Below are positions 26,164-34,739 of a stretch of DNA of 64,000 nt, one piece after another. The stretch is from Polycyclovorans sp964425915 (GTDB lineage: Bacteria; Pseudomonadota; Gammaproteobacteria; Nevskiales; Nevskiaceae), in NCBI GenBank assembly GCA_964425915.1, contig CAYROO010000001.1, forward strand, positions 124,001-188,000. Reading direction: 5' to 3'. The notes beneath the pieces are model-generated. The model saw only the letters and a program-made list of their open reading frames with translations, searched no databases and had not been told where the DNA came from. The translations under genes were made by a program, and so were the position numbers. Positions within the stretch are counted from its first letter, which is position 1. Each line of letters opens with the position of its first letter.

Positions 26164-26492
26164 CAGACTTCCTCCATGACCGTCAGCAGCGGATGCTGGT
26201 GTTTACGGGCAAAAGCGTTGACCTGGGCGGTCTTGGTCTCGGCGATCTCCAGCGGGTAGATGCCCGCCACACCGCGACCCTGAGTATGGACATGCAACAT
26301 GATTTGCACCGCCTTCTCCCGCGAGTGGTGAAAGAACTGCTGCAAAACCTGGACCACGAACTCCATCGGCGTGTAGTCGTCGTTCATCAGCACGACCTTG
26401 AACTGCGGCGGCTTCTTCAGGCGCGGACGCGCCTCCTCAACGGCTAGCCCGTCGTTGGGGTCATCCGGTTTCTGTAAGTCTTGACGGCTCAT
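26163..26492 (-). CDS. clpS: ClpA adaptor protein ClpS
   Basis: A 109-residue N-recognin that hands proteins with N-terminal Leu, Phe, Tyr or Trp to ClpAP. A flexible N-terminus is followed by the core. The binding-pocket residues fall in VVLMNDDYTPMEFVV, with the DD acidic pair that contacts the alpha-amino group, then HTQGRGVAGIYPLEIAE and the C-terminal helix. It is the first gene of the clpS-clpA unit and faces infA, aat and bpt. Confidence 0.97.
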   Translation of the reverse strand: MSRQDLQKPDDPNDGLAVEEARPRLKKPPQFKVVLMNDDYTPMEFVVQVLQQFFHHSREKAVQIMLHVHTQGRGVAGIYPLEIAETKTAQVNAFARKHQHPLLTVMEEV

Positions 26493-26599
26493 GTCACCAA
26501 TATTAGCGCGGCGCCCGGGATTGCAAGGTCGTCCCGGGGGAAGCTGCGCAAACGCGGGGCCAAAGGGGGCGAAGGGCGGCGCTGGCGGGACCGGCGGCG

Positions 26600-28813
26600 C
26601 TACTTGGTCTGGAACGCGTACACGCCGTCCCAGTCACGCCCCGGCGGGGCCGCGCGCAGCTGGGCGATACGGGCCCGGAACACGCCATAGACCGCGCAGT
26701 CCGGTGACTGTTCCGCCAAGGCGGCAAACTCGGCGTCGGCGCGGGCCCAGTCGCCAGCCCGATACAGCTGCAGGGCGCCGCGGTGACGGGCCAGCTCGGT
26801 CCGCAGCGTTGGCGCCAGGGCCTCCTTGGGGCCCATCGGCTCATAGATCGCCACGGGTTGCGACTTGCCCTTGACCCTGACCCGGTCGATTTCGCGGAAC
26901 GCCCAATCGGCGGGCGCCGCATTGCGGGTGCCTTCGGCCACCAGGATCGAGACGCCATAGGCCTTGGTCAGGCTCTCCAACCGCGCACCCAGGTTGACCG
27001 CATCTCCCATCACCGTGTAGGCCATGCGGAAACTCGACCCCATGTTGCCCACGTTCATGCGTCCCGTGCTGAGGCCGACACCGATGTCCAGCCGCGGCCA
27101 GCCGCGCGCCGCGAAGGCGGCATCCAGTTCGCGCACCGCCGTCAGCATCTCCCGGGCCGCCTCAAGCGCATGCAGGGCATGCGCCGGGTCCTGCAGGGGT
27201 GCACCCCAGAACGCCATGACAGCGTCGCCCATGTACTTGTCGATGGTGCCGCGGTGTTTCTGGATCACCGCGGTCTGGCAGGTGAGCAGCTGATTCATCA
27301 GCTCCGACAGCTCGCGGGCGTCCAGCTGCTCGGAAACCGTCGTGAACCCGCGGACATCGGAAAACAGCACCGTCATGTCGCGGCTCTCACCCTCCATCGA
27401 CAAGGCCTCGGGATGCTCAGCCAGCTCTTCCACCAGTTCCGGCGGCACGTACTGCCCAAACAGCCGCGCAATCTCGCGCTTGCCGCGGGACTCGATGAAG
27501 TAGCCGTACAGCAGCTGAACCAGATAGAGAAACAGCACAAACGTGACGGGCACGCCCATCGGCAGGACGAAACGCGCGCCCAGCCAGACGCTCCAGGCGA
27601 GGGCGGCCACAATCGCGATCAGGGCGACCCCCACCGCCGCGCCCGCGAGGGGCGACAGCCGCACGAAGGCCCAGGCTACGGCCAGCGCGATGAGCGCGAG
27701 CTGCACCACCTCGATACCACGGTAATAGGGCGCGTGCTGGTAAATGCGGCCGTCGAGCATGCCGGCGACCAGATTGGCGTGTACCTCGACCCCGGTAAAG
27801 GCCTTGCCCACCGGCGTGACCCGCAGGTCGCGCAAGCCGGGCGCGCTGGTGCCGACCAGGGCAATACGGCCACGCAGCACAGCCGGATCGGCGCGCCCGG
27901 CAATCAGGTCGGCTGCCGAGACATAGGGGAAGCTGCCCTGGGCGCCGCGGTACGGCACCAAGGCCGCCACCCGCTCATCAACCGGCACCACCCGATCACC
28001 GACGACCACCGCTTCCAGGTGCAGACTGTCGCGCATCTGTGGCGGGTCAAAGCGGAAATCCACGGCAGCGCCGCCCAGCGCCAACTGCACCACGGCGAGC
28101 CCTAACGAGGCGTAGACGTCCCCCTCGTAAGCCTGCAGCAGGGGCACCCGCCGATACACCCCGTCGTCATCCAGGGTGGGGTTGTCGAAGAATCCACAGC
28201 TGGCGGCAGCAGCCTGCAGCGCCGGAAGGTTGGCGGAATAGGCTTCGGCACGCGGATAGTCGAGCGCGTACAGGCGCGCAGCCTCGCGCGACAATACGGG
28301 CGCACAGAGTTGCCCGACATTGTCGGTGCCGCGCTCGGCACGGGTCGGCGAGAAGTAGGTCCCGAGCACGACGGCGCGACCGCGTATCGCCTCGGCAAAG
28401 CGTCGGTCGTGGTCGAAGCGGGCCGCCAGCCGCGTCGCATCGCCCTGCCAGGCTGGGTCGTCGGCCAGCTGCTCGAAAATGCGGCGTCCGGAGGTCCCGT
28501 CCGGCTCAACAAAGGCGATGTCGAACCCCAGCACCGCCACGCCATAGTCGTCGAATGCGCGGTCGACCAGGGTGGCGAGACGGTCCCGCGACCAGGGAAA
28601 CTGTCCCAGTTCGGCCATCGAGCGCTCATCGATGTCGATGATCACCACCTGCGGATCAACCGTGCCGGGCAGGCTGAACCGCAGTCGCGCGTCATAGGTG
28701 AATCGCTCGACGGTATCGAGCAGCCGCATCGGCACCACATCGGCGACGTGCAGCAGGAACAGCCCCCACACCGCCAGACTGATCAGCAAACGGACCCCGG
28801 TGCGCTGTGTCAT
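26600..28813 (-). CDS. CHASE2-domain class III adenylate/guanylate cyclase
   Basis: A 737-residue membrane receptor cyclase. A signal-anchor helix (9-24) is followed by an extracytoplasmic CHASE2 sensor (about 30-350), three transmembrane helices (about 368-440) and a class III cyclase domain (about 478-612). Metal-binding D486 (LFSDVRGF) and D530 (KYMGDAVM) are present. K526 and T600 are the purine-specifying pair, and N607 and R611 (VNLGARL) are the transition-state residues, so the site looks intact and class IIIb-like. The purine specificity is an inference. A C-terminal extension of about 70 residues follows. ATG 28813 has AGGGGAG upstream. It is divergent from gspC across 116 bases. Confidence 0.93.
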   Translation of the reverse strand: MTQRTGVRLLISLAVWGLFLLHVADVVPMRLLDTVERFTYDARLRFSLPGTVDPQVVIIDIDERSMAELGQFPWSRDRLATLVDRAFDDYGVAVLGFDIAFVEPDGTSGRRIFEQLADDPAWQGDATRLAARFDHDRRFAEAIRGRAVVLGTYFSPTRAERGTDNVGQLCAPVLSREAARLYALDYPRAEAYSANLPALQAAAASCGFFDNPTLDDDGVYRRVPLLQAYEGDVYASLGLAVVQLALGGAAVDFRFDPPQMRDSLHLEAVVVGDRVVPVDERVAALVPYRGAQGSFPYVSAADLIAGRADPAVLRGRIALVGTSAPGLRDLRVTPVGKAFTGVEVHANLVAGMLDGRIYQHAPYYRGIEVVQLALIALAVAWAFVRLSPLAGAAVGVALIAIVAALAWSVWLGARFVLPMGVPVTFVLFLYLVQLLYGYFIESRGKREIARLFGQYVPPELVEELAEHPEALSMEGESRDMTVLFSDVRGFTTVSEQLDARELSELMNQLLTCQTAVIQKHRGTIDKYMGDAVMAFWGAPLQDPAHALHALEAAREMLTAVRELDAAFAARGWPRLDIGVGLSTGRMNVGNMGSSFRMAYTVMGDAVNLGARLESLTKAYGVSILVAEGTRNAAPADWAFREIDRVRVKGKSQPVAIYEPMGPKEALAPTLRTELARHRGALQLYRAGDWARADAEFAALAEQSPDCAVYGVFRARIAQLRAAPPGRDWDGVYAFQTK

Positions 28814-28929
28814 GTCCTCTCCCCTTTGGTCCAAGCCTCGCAAATGCCGCCGGGATCGGCAATGCGCCGGCCGCTGGCGGTGCCCCCCATGCCATCACCG
28901 CCGCAACAGTGACGGGTTATCATCGCGCG

Positions 28930-29802
28930 ATGGTCGACGCCTCCTCCCTGCAAGCTTTGTGGCAACAACACCGGGACCGCACACTGCGGGTGGTCCCGGC
29001 CGGCCTGACCCTATTGCTGGCCCTGTTGCTCGGACTGCAGCTGGCGCGCCTGTTCTGGTGGGCGGTTCCGGTCCCCGATGTGTGGCAGCCGCTGCCCGCC
29101 GTGCCGGTGGAAACCCGTCGCGCCGCACAGGTCGACGTGGCGGCCCTGGCCGAAGCACAGTTATTCGGCAGCGCCGCGCCGGCAGCCGCGGCTGAGACCA
29201 ACCTCGCCAACGCGCCGGATACCAACCTCAATCTCACCCTGCTGGGCATCTTCGCCGGCGACGTCGAGGCCGATTCGCGTGCCCTGATCAGCACCGGCAA
29301 CGGAGAAGAGGAACCCTTCTCCATCGGTGACGAGGTGGTGCGGGGCGCCGAGCTCAAGGCCATCTTCCCCGACCGCGTAGTGCTGAGCCGCAACGGTCGG
29401 AATGAGGTGCTGCGGTTGGATAAGGATGCGCCATCGCGCAACCTGGTGGCCGACACCTCAAGCCCAAACGCGCTACCCGACCGCGTGGCGCTGCCGCAGC
29501 TGGCCAGCGTACGAGAGCAGATCCTGCAGGATCCCACCCAGGCCGCCAACTATTTGCGGGTCCAACCCGCCGCGGTTGGGGGTGCCATGCGCGGTTACCG
29601 AATCTATCCGGGTCGTGATCGCAGCCTGTTCAATGCCGCCGGCCTGCGCCCCGGCGACCTGGTGACCGCCATCAATGGCACCGAACTCAATGACGCCACC
29701 CGTGCGCTGCAGATGCTCACGGAGCTGTCCACCGCGACCCAGGTCAGCCTGACCGTGGAGCGTGGTGGCAACCCACAGACCGTGAATATCTCCCTGAATT
29801 GA
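28930..29802 (+). CDS. gspC: Type II secretion system inner-membrane protein GspC
   Basis: The 290-residue bitopic protein links the inner-membrane platform to the secretin. One transmembrane helix (about 22-45) is followed by a proline-rich linker, the homology region (about 65-165, containing LTLLGIFAGD and FSIGDEV, with LSRNGRNEVLRL) and a C-terminal PDZ-like domain (about 215-290, with FNAAGLRPGDLVTAINGTEL). ATG 28930 is the first methionine before the membrane helix. Its stop overlaps the gspD start by one base (TGATG). Confidence 0.93.
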   Translation: MVDASSLQALWQQHRDRTLRVVPAGLTLLLALLLGLQLARLFWWAVPVPDVWQPLPAVPVETRRAAQVDVAALAEAQLFGSAAPAAAAETNLANAPDTNLNLTLLGIFAGDVEADSRALISTGNGEEEPFSIGDEVVRGAELKAIFPDRVVLSRNGRNEVLRLDKDAPSRNLVADTSSPNALPDRVALPQLASVREQILQDPTQAANYLRVQPAAVGGAMRGYRIYPGRDRSLFNAAGLRPGDLVTAINGTELNDATRALQMLTELSTATQVSLTVERGGNPQTVNISLN

Positions 29803-31859
29803 TGCCCATGCTTCCCGCCCGCCGTACCCCCCGGCTTGCCCGGCTCGCCGCTGGCGCTCTGGCCGGCCTGCTGATCGCCCTGCCTGCTTGGGCCAATGTC
29901 ACCTTGAATCTAAAGGACGCCGACATCAGCGCCCTGATTGCGACGGTCAGCGAGGTCACCGGCAAGAATTTCATCGTCGACCCTCGGGTGAAGGGCAAGG
30001 TGACGGTGATTTCCAGCCGGCCGATGAGCTCGGAAGGCGTCTACGAGACCTTTCTCGCCGTCCTGCAGGTGCAGGGCTTCGCGGTGATCCCGGCCGGAGA
30101 GGCCCTGAAGATCGTGCCGGAAACCAATGCCCGCCAGGATGGCGGCGCCACCGGTGGCGGCCGTGGGCTGGCCTCCGACGAAGTGGTGACCCATGTCTAC
30201 GCGCTGGAGAACATTTCGGCGGCGCAGCTGGTGCCGATCCTGCGCCCTCTGGTGCCGCAATGGGGTCACCTCGCGGCTTACGCCCCCGCCAACATGCTGA
30301 TCATTGCCGACCGCGCCGCCAACGTGCAGCGCCTCGACTCGCTGATCCGCCGCATGGACCAGAGCGGCGACCGTGAGATCGAATATGTGCGGCTGGAGCA
30401 TGCCGCCGCCAGCGAGGTGGTGCGGATCCTCACCACGCTGTCACAGCAGAACAAGCAGCAGGACCCCACCATTCAGCCCGCCGTGGTGATTGCGGACGAG
30501 CGCTCCAACAGCGTGCTGATTGGCGGCGACAAATCCGAGCGCCAGAAATTCCTCGACATCATCGACAACCTCGACATCGAGCTGAAGGACGATGGCAGCA
30601 CGCAGGTGGTCTACCTGCGCTTCGCCAGCGCAGAGAACCTCGCCCCCATCCTCGAAGGCTATGCGCAGCAGGTAGCACAGGCTTCGGCGGCCAACGGCGG
30701 CGGCGAAGGCCAGGCTGCCCGCCCCGGCGGTGGTGGCAACGGTGAGGTGCGGGTGCTGTCCGACAACGACACCAATGCCCTGATCATCACCGCACCACCC
30801 AAGGCGATGCGGCAGATCCGCGATGTCATCGCCCAGCTCGACATCCAGCGCGCACAGGTGCTGGTGGAGGCGGTCATTGCCGAGGTCAGCGCCAACACCT
30901 CCAGCCAGCTGGGCGTGGATTGGGCGGTGTTCAACGGCGAGCGTATTGCCGCCGCCGGCATTCTCGATCCCGCGACCCTCGGCGCCATTTCGGGCGCAGC
31001 GGCCAGTGCGGCCGCCGGAGGCAGTGACCTCGCCGCGCTGGGCCTGCTCGGTCAGGGGATCAACATCGTCGGTGGCCGCGATGGCGGCAGCAACGGCACC
31101 AGCTTCGGTCTGCTGCTGAAGGCGCTGCGCGGCGACGGCGACACCAACATCCTGTCGACCCCCACCCTGGTCACCCTCGACAACGAGGAGGCCAGCTTCT
31201 CGGCCGGCCAGGAAGTGCCCTTCCTCACCGGTTCGTTTGCCAACACCGGGGTCGGCACCACCACCGGCGCCGTCAATCCGTTCCAGACCATTGAGCGCCG
31301 CGACGTCGGCCTTACCCTGGGCGTGACGCCGCAGATCAACGAGGGCAACAGCATCAAGCTCAAGCTGGATCTGGAAAGTTCCAGCCTGGCCAGCGGTTCG
31401 GCGGGTGCTGCCAACCTGATCACCAACAAGCGCACACTGACCAACACCGTGGCGGTGGAAAACGGCCAGATTCTGGTGATCGGCGGCCTCATCGACGACA
31501 GCCTGCAGGAGACCCAGCGCGGCGTGCCGTTGCTCAGCGCGATCCCGCTTTTGGGGCGCCTGTTCGAATACCGCTCGGTGGACAAGGTGAAGCGCAACCT
31601 GATGGTGTTCATCCGGCCCACCATCCTCCGCGACCTGCGCGATGGCAACTATTACACCCGTCGCAAGTACGACGCGGTGCGTTCGGCGCAGATCGATGCC
31701 TCGCAGGAAGCGGTGCCGCTGATCGGTGGCACCCGCAGCGTGCTGCCACCGCTGGACAACCCGCAAGAACTGCCGCCGTCGGCGCGTGAGCCGCAAGCGG
31801 CCGTGACCCCGCCCCCGGAGGCCGCTGCGACCACCCGCCCGCCCGGCAGCGTGGAATGA
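29802..31859 (+). CDS. gspD: Type II secretion system secretin GspD
   Basis: A 685-residue outer-membrane secretin. A signal peptide ends at about LPAWA before NVTLNLKDADI. The N0 domain (about 30-110) has NFIVDPRVKGKVTVIS, then N1-N3 ring domains with VQRLDSLIRRMD and ERSNSVLIGGD, and a Gly/Ala-rich N3 insertion (about 290-310). The secretin core contains VLVEAVIAEVSANTSSQLG, TPTLVTLDNEEASFSAGQEVP and VENGQILVIGGLIDD. The tail after about residue 620 is proline-rich. ATG 29802 is preferred over a TTG one codon upstream because of the TGATG junction with gspC. It overlaps gspE by four bases. Confidence 0.96.
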   Translation: MPMLPARRTPRLARLAAGALAGLLIALPAWANVTLNLKDADISALIATVSEVTGKNFIVDPRVKGKVTVISSRPMSSEGVYETFLAVLQVQGFAVIPAGEALKIVPETNARQDGGATGGGRGLASDEVVTHVYALENISAAQLVPILRPLVPQWGHLAAYAPANMLIIADRAANVQRLDSLIRRMDQSGDREIEYVRLEHAAASEVVRILTTLSQQNKQQDPTIQPAVVIADERSNSVLIGGDKSERQKFLDIIDNLDIELKDDGSTQVVYLRFASAENLAPILEGYAQQVAQASAANGGGEGQAARPGGGGNGEVRVLSDNDTNALIITAPPKAMRQIRDVIAQLDIQRAQVLVEAVIAEVSANTSSQLGVDWAVFNGERIAAAGILDPATLGAISGAAASAAAGGSDLAALGLLGQGINIVGGRDGGSNGTSFGLLLKALRGDGDTNILSTPTLVTLDNEEASFSAGQEVPFLTGSFANTGVGTTTGAVNPFQTIERRDVGLTLGVTPQINEGNSIKLKLDLESSSLASGSAGAANLITNKRTLTNTVAVENGQILVIGGLIDDSLQETQRGVPLLSAIPLLGRLFEYRSVDKVKRNLMVFIRPTILRDLRDGNYYTRRKYDAVRSAQIDASQEAVPLIGGTRSVLPPLDNPQELPPSAREPQAAVTPPPEAAATTRPPGSVE

Positions 31860-33367
31860 GCGACGCGGTGGAACCCGGCAGCGAGGTCGTTGGCGCATTG
31901 ACACGCCCGCCGTTCGTGTTTGCCCGCAAGCACGGCGTCATCGTCACCGAGGACCTCGGCACCGAGGTGGCGGCGGTGGTCCGCAAGGGCACGCCGGTGG
32001 CGGCCATCCAGGAAACCCGCCGCTTCGTCGGCCGTCCACTGAAGCTGAAAGCGGTGCCGGTGGAAGAGTTCGATGCGCTACTGCAGCGCACCTACGAGGG
32101 ACAGACGGCTGCCAGCGCCGCCCTGATCGACGGCATGGAGTCGATCGACGACCTCGACAGCCTGGCCCAGGCGCTGCAGGAAAACCAGGACCTGCTGGAA
32201 TCCAACGACGACGCGCCGGTGATCAAGTTCATCAACGGCCTGCTGGTAGAAGCGATCAAGGAAAACGCCTCGGACATCCACATCGAGAGCTTCGAGACCC
32301 GCCTGCAGATTCGCTTCCGCGTCGATGGCGTGTTGCGCGAAGTGCTGGCGCCGCCGCGCACCCTGGCGCCGCGGCTGGTCTCGCGCATCAAGGTGATGGC
32401 CAAGCTCGACATCGCCGAGAAGCGGCTGCCGCAGGACGGTCGCATCTCACGCGCCTTTGGCGGGCGCAAGGTGGACGTCCGGGTGTCGACCATCCCCACC
32501 GGCCAGCACAGTGAGCGGGTGGTGCTGCGTATTCTCGACAAGCAGGCCGAGCGGCTGGACCTGGAGCACCTGGGCATGCTGCCGGCGCAGACCCAGTTGC
32601 TGCGCCGATTGATTCACCGCCCCTACGGCATCCTGCTGGTCACCGGCCCCACCGGTTCGGGCAAGACCACCACCCTGTATTCGGCGCTGTCGGTGCTGAA
32701 TGACCGCAGCCGCAACATCATGACGGTGGAAGATCCCATCGAGTACAACATCGACGGCATCGGCCAGACCCAGGTCAACGGCAAGGTGGACATGACCTTC
32801 GCCCGTGGCCTACGCGCCATCCTGCGCCAGGATCCCGACGTGGTGATGGTGGGTGAAATCCGCGACCTGGAGACCGCTCAGATCGCGGTCCAGGCCTCGC
32901 AGACCGGTCACTTGGTGCTCTCCACCCTGCATACCAATACCGCGGTCGGCGCCGTCACCCGTCTGCGTGACATGGGGGTGGAACCCTACCAGCTGTCCTC
33001 CTCGCTGATTGGCCTGATGGCCCAGCGGCTGGTGCGCGTGCTGTGCCCGCACTGCAAGACGCCCCATGCCGCCAGTGAGGTGGAGAAAGAGCAGCTGGGG
33101 GTGCCGGTCTCGGAGACCCTGACGCTGCACCGCCCCACCGGCTGTCCGCAGTGCCGGCATACCGGGTTCGCCGGTCGCAGCGGCATCCACGAGTTGATCG
33201 AAGTGGACCGTGGCTTTGAGACGCTGATCCACGACGAGGCCAGCGAGCAGTCGCTGGAACAGCATGCCCGCGCCCGCACCCCGGGCATCCTGCAATCCGG
33301 GCGCGCCAAGGTGATGGCCGGCCACACCACCCTGCAGGAAGTTCTGCGCGTGACGATTGAGGAATGA
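31856..33367 (+). CDS. gspE: Type II secretion system ATPase GspE
   Basis: The 503-residue cytoplasmic hexameric ATPase drives pseudopilus assembly. An N-terminal domain for GspL contact (1-130) leads to the Asp box ASDIHIES, Walker A GPTGSGKTTTLYS near residue 265, the Walker B region VVMVGEIRDLETA, the His box HTNTAVGAVTRL, and the zinc-binding tetracysteine CPHC...CPQC (about 398-438) that separates GspE from retraction ATPases. It starts by ATGA overlap with gspD. A heptad-repeat hairpin fills the 99 bases before gspF. Confidence 0.96.
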   Translation: MSDAVEPGSEVVGALTRPPFVFARKHGVIVTEDLGTEVAAVVRKGTPVAAIQETRRFVGRPLKLKAVPVEEFDALLQRTYEGQTAASAALIDGMESIDDLDSLAQALQENQDLLESNDDAPVIKFINGLLVEAIKENASDIHIESFETRLQIRFRVDGVLREVLAPPRTLAPRLVSRIKVMAKLDIAEKRLPQDGRISRAFGGRKVDVRVSTIPTGQHSERVVLRILDKQAERLDLEHLGMLPAQTQLLRRLIHRPYGILLVTGPTGSGKTTTLYSALSVLNDRSRNIMTVEDPIEYNIDGIGQTQVNGKVDMTFARGLRAILRQDPDVVMVGEIRDLETAQIAVQASQTGHLVLSTLHTNTAVGAVTRLRDMGVEPYQLSSSLIGLMAQRLVRVLCPHCKTPHAASEVEKEQLGVPVSETLTLHRPTGCPQCRHTGFAGRSGIHELIEVDRGFETLIHDEASEQSLEQHARARTPGILQSGRAKVMAGHTTLQEVLRVTIEE

Positions 33368-33456
33368 TCGGGAATCGGGAATGGAGAATCGGGAATCGTT
33401 TGAAGCCAGAGAATCAGTAGCGGTGTCGATTCCCGACTCCCGATTCCCGATGCCCG
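33367..33456. repeat. GGGAATC heptad inverted repeat between gspE and gspF
   Basis: The left arm (33367-33398) is a run of ATCGGGA/GGGAATC heptads. The right arm (33427-33456) is the near-perfect reverse complement (GATTCCC heptads). A loop of about 28 bases without the motif separates them. The pair fills almost the whole gap inside an otherwise tightly packed operon and would form a long hairpin in the mRNA. No T-tract follows. This is an intergenic repeat element; a role in setting gspF levels is only a possibility. Confidence 0.85.
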
Positions 33457-33466
33457 GCTGAAAGCC

Positions 33467-34684
33467 ATGGCCGCTTACGAATACAGCGCGCTCGACGCGC
33501 GCGGCAAGGCGCGCAAGGGGCTGATCGAAGGCGACACGCCCCGCCACGCCCGTGCCCTGTTGCGCGAGCAGGGACTCAACCCGCTGGAGATTCATGAGGT
33601 CTCCGAGCAGAAGGCCCGTCCCGGCCTGTCCCTGCGCCGCGGCGGGGCTGGCATCTCCAGTACCGAGCTGTCGCTGTTCACCCGCCAGTTGGCCACCCTG
33701 GTGCGGTCCGGCCTACCCCTGGACGAGGCGCTGACGGCGGTCTCAGAGCAAAGCGAACGCAAGCACGTGCAGCGGGTGGTGCTGGGGGTACGTGCCAGCG
33801 TGGTCGAGGGCAACACCCTGGCCAGCGCGCTCAACCAGTTTCCCAACGTGTTTCCGCCGCTATTCCGCGCCACCGTCGAGGCCGGCGAGTCCTCGGGCAA
33901 GCTTGACCACATTCTGGAACGGCTGGCCGACTACGTCGAAAAGCGGCAGGCGATGCAGCAGAAAATTGTGCTGGCCGCCTTCTATCCCGCCATTCTGACC
34001 ATCGTCGCGGTGGCGGTGGTGATCCTGCTGCTGACCTATGTGGTGCCGCAGGTGGTGGACGTGTTCGCCAGCATCGACGCCGAGCTGCCCGGGCTCACCA
34101 AGGGGCTGATCGCCACGTCGGACTTCCTGCGCGACAACGGCCTGCTGCTGCTGGTGCTGGCGGGCGCGATGCTGGCCGCCTTTTCCTGGATGATGCGCCG
34201 TGAAGCCTTCAAGCGCCGCGTGCACATGCTGTTGCTGCGCACGCCCTTGATCGGGCGCCTGGTACGCGGCACCAACACCGGTCGTTTCACCCGCACGCTG
34301 GGCATCCTGTTCGGTAGCGGCGTCCCCATCCTCGATGCCATGCGCATCGGCACCCAGGTGGTCACCCATCTGCCGATGCGTGAAGCCATCGAGCAGGCGG
34401 CGGTGAAAGTGCGGGAAGGCGCGTCGCTGTCACGCGCCCTGCAGGCCAGCAAACTGTTCCCCCCCATCACCCTGCACCTGATCGCCAGCGGTGAAAGCTC
34501 CGGCAAGCTCGACGACATGCTCGACCGCGCGGCCGAGAATCAGGAACGTGAAGTGGAAACGCTGGTGGCCGCGCTGATGGGGGTGTTCGAGCCGGTGCTC
34601 ATTCTCACCATGGGCGGCGTTGTGCTGGTGATCGTACTCGCCATCTTGCTACCGATCTTCGACCTCAACCAGCTGGTGCAGTGA
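33467..34684 (+). CDS. gspF: Type II secretion system platform protein GspF
   Basis: A 405-residue inner-membrane platform protein contacting GspE and GspL. The N-terminal YEYSALDARGKARKGLIEGD and the two repeated cytoplasmic T2SSF domains (about 68-195 and 270-395) each have a VEAGESSGKLD or IASGESSGKLDDML motif. Three transmembrane segments (about 170-195, 220-242 and 375-398) match the family. A bidirectional terminator follows 10 bases after the stop, so the gsp transcript ends here without gspG-N. Confidence 0.95.
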   Translation: MAAYEYSALDARGKARKGLIEGDTPRHARALLREQGLNPLEIHEVSEQKARPGLSLRRGGAGISSTELSLFTRQLATLVRSGLPLDEALTAVSEQSERKHVQRVVLGVRASVVEGNTLASALNQFPNVFPPLFRATVEAGESSGKLDHILERLADYVEKRQAMQQKIVLAAFYPAILTIVAVAVVILLLTYVVPQVVDVFASIDAELPGLTKGLIATSDFLRDNGLLLLVLAGAMLAAFSWMMRREAFKRRVHMLLLRTPLIGRLVRGTNTGRFTRTLGILFGSGVPILDAMRIGTQVVTHLPMREAIEQAAVKVREGASLSRALQASKLFPPITLHLIASGESSGKLDDMLDRAAENQEREVETLVAALMGVFEPVLILTMGGVVLVIVLAILLPIFDLNQLVQ

Positions 34685-34693
34685 CCGCAAACG

Positions 34694-34718
34694 AAAACGG
34701 CGCCCGAAGGCGCCGTTT
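34694..34718. terminator. Bidirectional rho-independent terminator between gspF and the DUF1329 gene
   Basis: AAACGGCGCC pairs perfectly with GGCGCCGTTT around a CGAA loop; the A-tract on one side and T-tract on the other allow termination in both directions. It lies 10 bases after gspF and 22 bases after the convergent DUF1329 gene. Confidence 0.9.
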
Positions 34719-34739
34719 CCGATGCTGCTGCCCGCTACC

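Noticed and set aside
30441..31904. 487-residue minus-strand open frame opposite gspD
   Set aside because: Low-complexity antisense translation opposite an unmistakable secretin.
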